64,000 nucleotides of DNA, from contig JALJCS010000007.1 of NCBI GenBank assembly GCA_023055355.1, positions 2,088,001 to 2,152,000 on the forward strand. The letters are read 5' to 3'. This stretch comes from Agelaius tricolor (lineage: Eukaryota; Chordata; Aves; Passeriformes; Icteridae). Under the pieces are notes generated by a model. The model was not told where the DNA came from, did not search any database, and saw only the letters and a program-made list of their open reading frames with translations. Shown here piece by piece: positions 1 to 10,734 of this stretch; within the stretch, counting starts at the first letter, position 1; each line of letters opens with the position of its first letter. Position numbers and translations under genes: made by a program.

Positions 1-1185
1 AGCTGATCTTGAAATATAAAAATATTAAAGAATGGTTTATTGAACTAGAGGAAGATTACAATGCAGGGCTTGGCATTTTGGAACAGCACCTTTGACTTGA
101 GCAGCAGGGATTGACCCAAACCTAACCCCAAAACATATTTAAACTATTCTAGAAGAATATTTGGTCTTTTCCAGCAGAACTGGGCTCAGAGGCAGCAAAG
201 GAGAGAAGGGAGGATTTTGTAAGGAGGGAAAATCCAACCCAGCTTGGATTCCATTGTTCTGAACCAGGTGTATTTGAATTTTCAACCTGAATACTTTGCA
301 AAACAGAGGGAAATCAGGTCTGAACAGCTGATCTTGAAATATAAAAATATTAAAGAATGGTTTATTGAGGAAGATTATAATGCAGGGCTTGGCATTTTGG
401 AACAACACCTTGGATCTGAGCAGCAGGGATTGACCCAAACCTAAACCTAAGCATATTTAAACCATTCTAGAAGAATATTTTGGTGTTTCCCAACAGAACT
501 GGGCTCAGAGGCAGCAAAGGAGAGAAGGGAGGATTTTTGAAGTAAGGAAAATCTAACCCAGCTTGAATTCTATTGTTCTGAACCAGGTATATTTGAATTT
601 TTAACCTGAATACTTTGCAAAACACAGGGAAATCAGGTCTGAACAGCTGATCTTGAAATATAAAAATATAAAAATATAAAAATATGTTTTGTTGAACTAG
701 AGGAAGGTTACAATGCAGGGCTTGGCATTTTGGAACAGCACCTTGGATCTGAGCAGCAGGGATTGACCCAAACCTACACCTGAGCATATTTAAACTATTC
801 TAGAAGAATATTTTGGTGTTTTCTAACAGAACTGGGCTCAGAGGCAGCAAAGGAGAGAAAGGAGGATTTTTTAAGGAGGGAAAACCCAACCAAGCTTGGA
901 TTCCATTGTTCTGAACCAGGTATATTTGAATTTTTAACCTGAATACTTTGCAAAACACAGGGAAATCAGGTCTGAACAGCTGATCTTGAAATACAAAAAT
1001 ATTAAAGAATGGATTACTGAGGAAGATTATAATGCAGGGCTTGGCATTTTGGAACAACACCCAGGGATTGACCCAAACCTACACCTGAGCATATTTAAAC
1101 TATTCTAGAAGAATATTTTGGTGTTTCCCAACAGAACTGGGGTCAGAGGCAGCAAAGGAGAGAAGGAAGGATCCCTTAAATATCT
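1..1185. repeat. Tandem array, unit ~320 bp, cut by the window edge
   Basis: A marker (gaactgggctcagaggcagc, one copy slightly changed) recurs at 177, 496, 829 and 1134, giving units of 319, 333 and 305 bp. Each unit then carries a purine-rich stretch, a segment with tctgaaccaggt, an A/T-rich tract (ataaaaatattaaag) and a piece ending gattgacccaaacct. Unit length differs mainly through the A/T tract and small deletions. The array enters from the left, so its full size is unknown. Short open frames occur on both strands but break differently in each unit, so I read it as noncoding satellite-like DNA. Confidence 0.9.
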
Positions 1186-1960
1186 TATCCCTTAAAAATG
1201 AGGTCAAAAAGGGAGCTTGGTGAAGAGAACCAACTCTGCTGCCTCTCTGTTGTTCCTTGATTATCTTAAAATTTATTCCATCCTCAATGATTCTACTCAG
1301 AATAAACTGGACCTTTTTTGAGTTTCTCTGTTGCTTGTACAGCTCAAAAGAATATTTTCTGGGGACTTGTACAACCAGGGAAGCAACATCTGAATGTTCA
1401 GTTGGCGGATCTGCAGAGATTTTATTTTCTATTTTATTTTATATTTTATCTTATATTTTATTTTATATTTAATTTTATTTTTGTTTTAGAGAGGTTTCAG
1501 CTTCATTTTTCAGTGAGAAATCCTTTCAGACCTTGATAAAAAGCTTCTGGGGTGAAGGGTGATTTAAACTTCCAAATTAAGTTAAAACTTTTAAACTTAA
1601 AAATAACGGCTGGTTCAGTACAGGTGGGTTTGTCAATGCAACAAGGGCTTTTGGCATTATTTTATATCCAAAATATTGTTCTTTTTCTATCCAAAATATT
1701 GTTCTTTTTCTATCCAAAATGCCAGGGACTGTAGCTAGAGGATGAACAAATAGTAAATCTGTATCAAATGTTCAAGGCTGGGGAATTTCAGGCAATGAGG
1801 GGATAAAAATGTCTGAGCTGGGGAAACCCAGAGGCTCAGTTTGCAGGAGGGGTTTTAGCCACAGTCTGGGATGTGCTCTCCATAAACATCAACTCTGGGT
1901 GTGCCAGGGAGTGGGGACATGGCACAAATGGCAACGTGAGGAACTGAGAATTAGATAGAC
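1186..1960. other. No gene seen
   Basis: No coding exon or known element recognised. It holds a T/A-rich tract at about 1420-1485 and a 24-bp unit (ccaaaatattgttctttttc plus tat a) repeated twice at about 1667-1720. Most likely 5' intron of DOP1B. Confidence 0.5.
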
Positions 1961-2745
1961 TGGAATAGAATATATAATATATATACATATATAATATTAT
2001 ACTATATATATATAAATTATATAATATATATACAATAATATACAATATATATAATATATATATACAATATATACATAATTATATTATACACAATGTATAA
2101 TATATATAATGTATAATATATAACATACAATATATATATAATATATACAATATATATAATATATTGTATATAACATAATATATTGTATGTTATATATTAT
2201 ACATTATATATATCATACATTACAGATAATGTATATTATATATACATTATATATAATATATATTATATTATATACATTATATATTATATTATATTATATT
2301 ATATATATTGTATATTATTATACATTATATATAATATATATAATATCTTGTATATTATATATTGTACGTTATATAGTGTATGTTATACATTATACATTAT
2401 ACATTATATATTATACATTATTAAATATATTGGAAATACCATATAACGTAATATCACATTACATTATATGATAAATATATTATATTATATATATTATAAT
2501 ATACATTACAATATATATAATATATATTATATATTATATATATTATATATTATGATACATTATATATATAATATATTGTATATTATATATTGTCCGTTAT
2601 ATATTGTATGTTATATATTATACATTATATATTATACATTATACATTATATATTATATATTATTAAATATATTGGAAATACAATATAACATAACATTACA
2701 TTTCATTATATTATAAATATATTATATAATATATAATATTAGATA
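1960..2745. repeat. AT-only simple sequence, partly palindromic
   Basis: Almost 800 bp of TA dinucleotides broken by short ataca, attat and atatt motifs. The block around 2183-2450 is repeated with changes at 2468-2716; both contain a landmark reading attggaaata. Long open frames rich in Tyr and Ile are artefacts of the dinucleotide. Confidence 0.9.
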
Positions 2746-2814
2746 TATTGGAGTAGAAAATATTGGATTTTGGTTCTGTGAGGATATAAGGAAAGGAGTG
2801 GTTTTTAAATATCC

Positions 2815-2943
2815 CTGAAATTCGGGGTGCTGAGGATTCTCAGAGAATTCCCAGAGCAGCTGGGGCTGCCCCTGCATCCCTGGCAGTGCCCAAGGCCAGC
2901 GTGGGGACAGTGGGAGGTGTCCCTGCCATGGCAAAGGCTGTCC
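2815..2943 (+). mobile_element. CR1 LINE 3'-end fragment
   Basis: Carries CR1 3' landmarks in order: ttcccagagcagctggggct, ccctggcagtgcccaaggcc and gggaggtgtccctgccatgg. It breaks off before the usual terminal repeat and runs into an A-rich tract. Confidence 0.8.
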
Positions 2944-3165
2944 TTAAATAAATAAATAAATAAAATTAAATAATTAATAAATAAAAATATAAATAAATAC
3001 AGTATTAAAAATAAAATATATAAAAATTAAATTTATAAATTTAAAAGAATTCAAATAAAATAAATAAAATTTAAAAATAAAATAATTCTTTTTTAAAAAA
3101 TGGTCTTTAAAGTCCCTTCCAAGCCAATCCATTCAGGAATTTCAGTTTAATTTGGTCTAAAAGTG
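2944..3165 (+). repeat. A-rich low complexity with a CR1 tail remnant
   Basis: AAATA-type low-complexity DNA to about 3100. After it comes a short CR1-like end (tctttaaagtcccttccaag at ~3103) and a degraded catt-type tail. It may be the rest of the CR1 fragment just upstream, split by growth of the A-rich tract. Confidence 0.55.
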
Positions 3166-3169
3166 CACT

Positions 3170-3800
3170 TTAAAACTGCTTTTTATCCGTGGTTAAAAAT
3201 TTCTATATTTATAATAGAAATATTCATTTATATATATATATATAATATTAATTTTTCTAGATATAAATTATTTAACATTATTATTAATTATTTCTATACA
3301 CTTATCATATAAATTTCACAGTTTTAAACTGCTTTTTATCCTTGGACAAAAATCTATATATTTATGAAATATATATATATATATATATTTTATATATTAT
3401 GTATAATTTATATGTATATTATATGTATATAAATTATTTAAAATTTTCCATATAAAAATCATTTGTTATTAAATTCTAAATAATTTTTATATATTTATTA
3501 TATAAATTTCACATTTTCAAACAGTTTTTATCCTTGGAAAAAAGTATTTTATATTGATTTTATAAATTTCTATCTATTATAAATAAATGGATATGTATTA
3601 ATTATTTAAATTTTCTATATATAAATTATTTAATATTAAATTAGAAACTGTTTTATGTATTTATTATATAAGAATTATCAATTATATAATCTAATTTTAT
3701 TATACAATTTTCAAACTTTCAAAGTGCTTTTTTTCCTTGGATAAAAAATTTTTATATTTATTACATAGCTTTTTCTATAATATAAATAAATTTTAATCCA
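3170..3800. repeat. Degenerate AT-rich tandem repeat, ~150-200 bp unit
   Basis: The segment ctgctttttatccttgg or close variants appears near 3175, 3326, 3520 and 3721. Each copy is followed by a tatatttat-type tract of variable length. About four diverged units. Confidence 0.7.
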
Positions 3801-4400
3801 GCTCCTACTTTCCTTCCAACTAAATTTAAAATTAATTCTCCTATTTTAAAATTCATTCCATTCATGGTATTTCTATAGAAGCTGGAGCTCTGTTTGGAAT
3901 TTTTTTTTTAACTTGGAAAATGAATCAGTGGAAAAAAGGATCACAGGTTCTTCCTCTCCCCCTCTCCTCACAACCACTGTTGTTTAAACAAGAATTATAT
4001 TATTATATTATGATATTAGCAAGAATTAATAGTTCTATTATTAGGTATTTCCTAATTGAAGATAATCTTAGTAATTGATGCTGCTTTTTCCTGGAACTCT
4101 AGTGATGGAAATAAAAACATTTCCTTGATTTGCATCGAGTTTTTATCATTATTTGTAACGGATTCCACGTGCAGGAGGAACTAAAGCAGGAACTGAGGAA
4201 ATGCAAATATTCCTCTGTGCTTGTGGTTTAATTTTAAGGAACTGAGGAAATGCAAATATTCCTCTGTGCTTGTGGTTTAATTTTAAGGCACGGGTGCCAA
4301 AAATAGCAAGTTTTTGTAGACAATTCTGTATTTTTATAGCCAAATATCAGAGAAATTCTGAGCACCCTTAGGTGTTAGTGTTAGTGTTGGAAAAAAAGGT
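3801..4400. other. No gene; contains a short direct duplication
   Basis: The only structure seen is a ~48-bp direct duplication at about 4190-4287 (core aactgaggaaatgcaaatat, ending taattttaagg). No exon or RNA gene recognised. Confidence 0.6.
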
Positions 4401-7370
4401 GTGGGATGGGATCTGGAGTTTATTCACCTCTACCAGCCAAGGTTACAATTCCAGCATCCCTGGATCCTGATTCTTTGTTCTTTTATCTCTTGTGGAAGCT
4501 CAGGAGATTCAAAAATCCAACTTCTCAACTTTGCCTGTCAGCTGGAGGAGATGAATTATCATTTAAAAATCTTCTATTATCACCTCACTGTTATTTCAGT
4601 GAACACCTGAGATCCCTCTGCCAATGAATCCTTTCAAACCTCTTAAAATCCTGTGAGCTGCAGTTCTGGGCAGGCTGGGAAGAACCCAGCCAAAGTTATT
4701 ATTCCAGCATTCCTGGACCTTGATTCTTTGTACTTTTTTTTCTTGTGGAAGCTCAGGAGATTTAAAATTCCAACTTTTTCACTTTGCCTGCCTGCTGGAG
4801 GAGATGAATTATCATTTAAAGCTCTCTCTATTATCACCTCACTCTTATTTCAGTGAACACTTGAGGTCCCTCTGCCAATGAATCCTTTCAAACATCTTAA
4901 AATCCTGTGAGCTGCAGTTCTGGGCAGGCTGGAAAGAACCCAGCCAAAGTTAAAATTCCAGCATTCCTGATTCTTTGTTCTTTTTTTTCTTGTGAAAGCT
5001 CAGGATATTTAAAAATCCAATCTCTCAATTTTGCCTAATCCAACTTCTCAACTTTGCCTGTCAGCTGGAGGAGCTGAATTATCATTTAAAGCTCTCTCTA
5101 TTATCACCTCACTCTTATCTCAGTGAACACCTGAGATCCCTCTGCCAATGAATCCTTTCAAACATCTTAAAATCCTGTGAGCTGCAGTTCTGGAGAAGCT
5201 GGGAAGAACCCAGCCAAAGTTAAAATTCCAGCATTCCTGATTCTTTGTTCTTTTTCCTCTTGTGGAAGCTCGGGAGATTCAAAAATCCAATCTCTCAATT
5301 TTGCTTAATCCAGCGTCTCAATTTTGCCTAATCCAACTTTTTCACTTTGCCTGCCTGCTGGAAGAGATGAATTATCATTTAAAGTTCTCTCTATTTTCAC
5401 CTCACTCTTATCTCAGTGAACACCTGAGATCCCTCTACCAATGAATGCTTTTCAAACCTCTTAAAATCCTGTGAGCTGCAATTCTGGAGAAGCTGGGAAG
5501 AACCCAGCCAAAGTTAAAATTCCAGCATTCCTGGATCCTGATTCTTTGTTCTTTTTTTTTCTTGTGGAAGCTCAGGAGATTTAAAAATCCAACTTCTCAA
5601 CTTTGACTGTCAGCTGGAGCAGATAGATTTTTAAATGATAATTAATCACTCTTATTTCAGTGAACACCTGAGATCTCTCTGCCAATGAATGCCTTTCAAA
5701 TATCTTAAAATCCTGTGAGCTGCAGTTCTGGGCAGGCTGGGAAGAACCCAACCAAAGTTAAAATTCCAGTATTCCTGATTCTTTGTTCTTTTTCCTCTTG
5801 TGAAAGCTCAGAATATTTAAAAATCCAATCTCTCAATTTTGCCTAATCCAACTTCTCAACTTTGCCTGTCAGCTGGAGGAACTGAATTATCATTTAAAGC
5901 TCTCTCTATTATCACCTCACTGTTATTTCAGTGAGCACCTGAGATCCCTCTGCCAATGAATCCTTTCAAACATCTTAAAATCCTGTGAGCTGCAATTCTG
6001 GAGAAGCTGGGAAGAACCCAGCCAAAGTTAAAATTCCAGCATTCCAGGATCCAGATTCTTTGTTCTTTTTTTTCTTGTGGAAGCTCAGGAGATTTGAAAA
6101 TCCAATCTTTCAATTTTGCCTAATCCAGCGTCTCAGTTTTGCCTAATCCAACTTCTCAACTTTGCCTGTCAGCTGGAGGAGCTGAATTATCATTTAAAAA
6201 TCTTCTATTATCACCTCACTCTTATTTCAGTGAACACCTGAGATCCCTCTGCCAATGAATCCTTTCAAACCTCTTAAAATCCTGTGAGCTGCGGTTCTGG
6301 GCAGGCTGGGAAGAACCCAGCCAAAGTTAAAATTCCAGCATTCCTGATTCTTTGTTCTTTTTCCTCTTGTGGAAGCTCAGGAGATTCAAATATCCAACTT
6401 TTTCACTTTGCCTGCCCGCTGGAAGAGATGAATTATCATTTAAAATCTTCTATTATCACCTCACTCTTATTTCAGTGAGCACCTGAGATCCCTCTGCCAA
6501 TGAATCCTTTCAAACCTCTTAAAATCCTGTGAGCTGCAATTCTGGAGAAGCTGGGAAGAACCCAGCCAAAGTTATTATTCCAGCATTCCTGGACCTTGAT
6601 TCTTTGTACTTTTTTTTTCTTGTGGAAGCTCAGGAGATTTAAAAATCCAATCTCTCAATTTTGCCTAATCCAATTTCTCAACTTTGCCTGTCAGCTGGAG
6701 GAGATGAATTATCATTTAAAAATCTTCTATTATCACCTCACTCTTATCTCAGTGAACATTTGAGATCCCTCTGCCAATGAATCCTTTCAAACCTCTTAAA
6801 ATCCTGTGAGCTGCAGTTCTGGAGAAGCTGGGAAGAACCCAGCCAAAGTTAAAATTCCAGCATTCCTGATTCTTTGTTCTTTTTCCTCTTGTGGAAGCTC
6901 AGGAGATTCAAAAATCCAATCTCTCAATTTTGCCTAATCCAACTTCTCAACTTTGCCCTTCAGCTGGAGGAGCTGAATTATCATTTAAAGCTGTCTCTAT
7001 TATCACCTCACCGTTATTTCAGTGAACACCTGAGATCCCTCTGCCAATGAATCCTTTCAAACCTCTTAAAATCCTGTGAGCTGCAATTCTGGAGAAGCTG
7101 GGAAGAACCCAGCCAAAGTTAAAATTCCAGCATTCCTGGATCCTGATTCTTTGTTCTTTTTTTTTCTTGTGGAAGCTCAGGAGATTTAAAAATCCAACTT
7201 CTCAACTTTGACTGTCAGCTGGAGCAGATAGATTTTTAAATGATAATTAATCTATTATCACCTCACTCTTATCTCAGTGAGCACCTGAGATCCCTCTGCC
7301 AATGAATGCCTTTCAAACCTCTTAAAATCCCGTGAGCTGCAGTTCTGGAGAAGCTGGGAAGAACCTGAAC
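4400..7370. repeat. Tandem array, 11 units of 244-299 bp
   Basis: The marker ctgtgagctgca recurs at 4651, 4905, 5175, 5469, 5713, 5983, 6282, 6527, 6804 and 7074, with a variant at 7331. Spacings are 254, 270, 294, 244, 270, 299, 245, 277, 270 and about 257 bp. Each unit has gggaagaacccagccaaagt, a T-run before cttgtggaagctcagg, a pyrimidine-rich piece, gatgaattatcatttaaa and ccctctgccaatgaat. Length differences come from a module (tctcaattttgcctaatcca) present zero, one or two times. Frames are not conserved, so it is noncoding. Confidence 0.93.
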
Positions 7371-8530
7371 CTTCCAGCAAAGCAGCAGGGAGGGCTCTTG
7401 GGACACCCACAGCCTTTAAAAATATTGGAATGGGGTTTCAAATCCCTGAACCTGCTGGAGATCAGGTGTAGTGGGGTTTGGATATAAAACCTTCTGTGAT
7501 TTTCTCAGAATCCTCAAACGAGGTCAATTCCTTCAGCAGCCACATCAACTCAGGTGTTTTCATTTCTGTGTTACATGAAGAGAACCTGAAAGGCCAGGAA
7601 CTGGCAACAGGAGGAAAATCTCTCCTAAAACCAGGCACACTAAAGAAAAGCTGCTCTTTGGTTTGCTCTTCCCTTCCAGGCAGCAAATCCAACATCCCAT
7701 TGCTGCCCATCCCATGGCAAATTCCAAACCCAAGGAATGTGTAGGAGCACAGGGTCCTCAGCAGAAACAGGAGCTCTTTTGAGCCAGCTCTCATAAATTC
7801 TTGGAGATTTATATCACACCCAAGATAGCTCAGCTACCTTAGAAGGCATAAAATCAGCAGGATGGGTTCTGTGGCAGTGATGGAAACAAAAAGGTTTTAA
7901 TAAAAGGCAAAATAACAAAACTCTTTATAGAGAAAAACTGAGCCAGGTGCAAGAGGCCCTCCTGCCCCTGGTAAAACACCTCACAAAAGCCATTGATTTC
8001 TTGGTTCTTTTCTTTTTCTAGTAAATTGCTCACCTGGGACTTTTTGGTTCCTGTCCTAAAGTTTGAGGTGAAGTCCCCCAAGCCTATGAGATGCATTTTT
8101 CACCTAATCAAAAAGAGAAACTTCTGGGCTTATTTCCTTTTTAAGGGGACAAAAGAGAGTTTTGTCACTCCCTCAACGATGAGCACATTCCTACACTCAG
8201 CCTGTGGTGTTGTCCTGTCTAGGCCACAAAATCCTTGTTCTTTTCCATTTCCCTTTCTTTTCCCAGCATCCAAGGGATTGTTTTGGGAAGATATGAGCCC
8301 TGCTGCAAGAAGGATGGACAGAGCCAGTTTCCAAGGGCTGGAGGGACACACTGTTGGGATTTGGTTTGAAGTTTTGCTGCTGCTGTGGTTTTAGGTGTCC
8401 CCATGGCAGAAGGGCTCTTTGTGTCATCAATAAAGGTTCATTCCAGTAATCCCAAGGGAAATCAGGGACAAAAGACAGACCATGGGGTGTGCACAAGGTT
8501 AAGAATGGGGTGGCCACCAGGGACACCACA
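7371..8530. other. No gene recognised
   Basis: Mixed-composition DNA. The open frames here (up to 133 aa on + and 174 aa on -) match no family I recognise and have no convincing splice context. Possibly old retroelement sequence, because a retroviral-type LTR candidate follows near 9200. Otherwise intronic. Confidence 0.45.
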
Positions 8531-8531
8531 A

Positions 8532-8950
8532 ACAATGAGGGAACAAGGAAAGGAGAAACCAGGAGAATTTGGGACATTTGGGGGAAGGAACTGGGGAGGA
8601 TCATGGTGTTGTGAGGCTCCATGGGGAAGTCTTCTCCTTCAGCCCAGGTGGAGACTCTGGGGTTTATTCTTCCAAGGCAAAGTCCTGGGGGTTTCTGTGA
8701 GGGTTCCAAAGGATTCCACAACTCCCCTGTTTTTTCTTACTATGAAGACTTCAATGAGGGAACAGGGAAAGGAGAAACCAGGAGAATTTGGGACATTTGG
8801 GGGAAGGACCTGGGGTGGTTCATGGTGTTGTGAGGCTCCATGGGGAAGTCTTCTCTTTCACCCAGGTGGAGACTCTGGGGTTTATCCTGAAGGTCCCAAA
8901 GGATTCCACAACTCCCCTGTTATTTCTTACTATGAAGACTTCCCCAATGG
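8532..8950. repeat. Two-copy direct repeat, ~200-220 bp
   Basis: Unit 1 (8532-8751) and unit 2 (8752-~8947) both begin caatgagggaaca and share caggagaatttgggacattt, ggctccatggggaagtcttc and gattccacaactcccctgtt. Unit 2 lacks about 25 bp in the middle. The 214-aa open frame (8385-9029) runs through both, but I recognise no protein in it. Confidence 0.85.
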
Positions 8951-9199
8951 ACCTCTGCAGACAGGGTTAACAGGGAAACATGAGCAAAACAATAAAAACA
9001 ATGATTACAACCCCAAAGAATTCCTTTAACAACAGGTGAAACCCATCCTGTCAACCTTCATTGTCCAAAAATTCATTGATCCAATTTGAATTCTCAACTT
9101 TTAATTCCTCTGTTTGCTCCCTCATCTTCCAGATGCTTGAATGGATGGATTCTGAGGGTGAGGAAAGGTTGAGACAGCACATCCCTTCAAAGTCTTGGC

Positions 9200-9700
9200 A
9201 GCCATGTGTGGGGAATGGATTTGTAGAGAATTTTTCAAGTTTGACAGAAGGCTCACACAGTGTGTGCATCTGTGTGCAAACCTTGAGACAAGAAATGCTG
9301 GCTTAGAAATGCCCTGGAGTAGGACAGACATTGCTGAGAGAGAAATGGAGCTGGAAACAAGTTTCAAAGGATGGTTTTGTAAAAAAGACTGGATAATCTG
9401 GAGAAACAGAACTGTGAAAGATGAACTGCAGTGGGACCCACAGGGGGTAATTTTAGATGATTGGTTTTAAGGCATTTCCAGCATGGTGTGGCCAAAGCTG
9501 ATAGGCCAAGATACACTTCCAGTGCATTGTAATTAGGAAATAATTAGCTTCTGATTGTGAATTATAACATCTGTATTGTCTCACCCTTCAAATCAGACTG
9601 AAAATGGAATAAAGGTTTTTCAAACCCTCTCGGTTTCCCCATGTGTGGGTCAGGCAAAGGGCATTGCCCAACACCAATGCCATGGGCAAGGAATAAAAAG
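9200..9700 (+). mobile_element. Probable endogenous retrovirus LTR (old, passerine type)
   Basis: Contains a stretch I know from passerine retroelements (gataggccaagatacacttc, then aattaggaaataattagctt). A polyadenylation signal AATAAA follows at 9608-9613, and then a stretch containing tgtgggtcaggcaaagggca. That order is what one expects of an LTR end. The 5' limit is not resolved and no terminal dinucleotides or target duplication were found. No retroviral gene is readable. Confidence 0.5.
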
Positions 9701-9765
9701 TTACAGCAATACAGAGTCTGTTGCTGCCCAGTTTTGCAATGCTGCATGCCTGGCACTCCCAGTGT

Positions 9766-10031
9766 CACCAGGCAGGTCCCTGAGTCCCAGCAGGTGACAT
9801 TTGCCAGTGCCACCAGGCAGGTCCCTGAGTCCCAGCAGGTGACATTTGCCAGTGCCACCAGGCAGGTCCCTGAGTCCCAGCAGGTGACATTTGCCAGTGC
9901 CACCAGGCAGGTCCCTGAGTCCCAGCAGGTGACATTTGCCAGTGTCACCAGGCAGGTCCCTGAGTCCCAGCAGGTGACATTTGCCAGTGTCACCAAGCAG
10001 GTCCCTGAGTCCCAGCAGGTGACATTTGCCT
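9766..10031. repeat. 45-bp minisatellite, six copies
   Basis: Units start at 9766, 9811, 9856, 9901, 9946 and 9991 with caccaggcaggtccctgagt and then cccagcaggtgacatttgcc. They are nearly identical; the last has caccaag. Because 45 is a multiple of 3, frames stay open on both strands (168 aa on +, 198 aa on -). I see no gene context and treat those frames as by-products. Confidence 0.95.
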
Positions 10032-10164
10032 GCTTGCTAAGCCAGCATTCCAAGGGACACAGCTCAGCCAGAGCCTCAGCTGTGGCCAGCCAAGGTAAAA
10101 ACAGTGAGACCACAACTCTCTTTTCTTTGTTCCAGTTGTGCAAGTAATTCTGTGCCACCAGGAT

Positions 10165-10640
10165 TAATTAATTAATTAATTAATTAAGAGAACTGGTTTT
10201 TTCCTCTTGTGGAGAAGTCTCCATAACATTAACAAGAAAAACTTCTCCCCCTAAGTAAACTAAATAAAAACGGTTTTAAAAGTAATAGACTAACTGAAAA
10301 TTTTAAATTTTGTTTCTTTACATTATCAGTGAAAAAAGAAAGATTGTAGGAGAAAAAGAAGTGTTCTAAAAGGTTTATTTTAATTCTTACTACTTTTTTC
10401 TTTTAGTTACTATTAATAAAATTTTCTTTATACACTTTTAAAGTTTTAAACCTACTTTACCTTTCTCCTAATCCTATCTTCCTACCTCACAACAAAAAAT
10501 AAGAACTTGGCTAATTAACCAACCCCAAAACATACCGCACTCTTTAATACATTAAACCAAAAAATCTTAAAATTAAAGAAATCTTAAATCAACAAACCAA
10601 AACCACTCCACAAAATTAATATTTCCACCCAGTTTCTAAC
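10165..10640 (-). mobile_element. LTR-like repeat, inverted partner of 62650-63110
   Basis: After a (TTAA)n run at about 10166-10188 comes gagaagtctccataacatta, then a strongly G-poor + strand. Its reverse complement aligns with 62650-63110: shared blocks include aggattaggagaaaggtaaa and tataaagaaaa...ttattaa. The minus strand is C-poor in both copies, so this is a family trait. I assign it tentatively to an avian LTR family. The strand given is relative to the 62.6-kb copy, not a proven sense. Confidence 0.6.
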
Positions 10641-10734
10641 TAAAACCACCATGTTGGCTGGAATTAATCACAATTCCCATCAAATTCAGTGCATGATCTC
10701 TTTTGCTGTGCCAGTTATCAGGGATAAGTGGGAA

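Noticed and set aside
2183..2716. Tyr/Ile-rich membrane-like peptides
   Set aside because: Translation of TA dinucleotide repeats.
9562..10158. 198-aa minus-strand and 168-aa plus-strand proteins with 15-residue repeats
   Set aside because: Both strands of one 45-bp minisatellite are open, with no homology or gene context.
10380..10640. Strand skew as a sign of cytidine deaminase editing in the 10.2-kb LTR-like copy
   Set aside because: The inverted relative at 62650-63110 has the same skew on the matching element strand, so it is a family property and not copy-specific editing.
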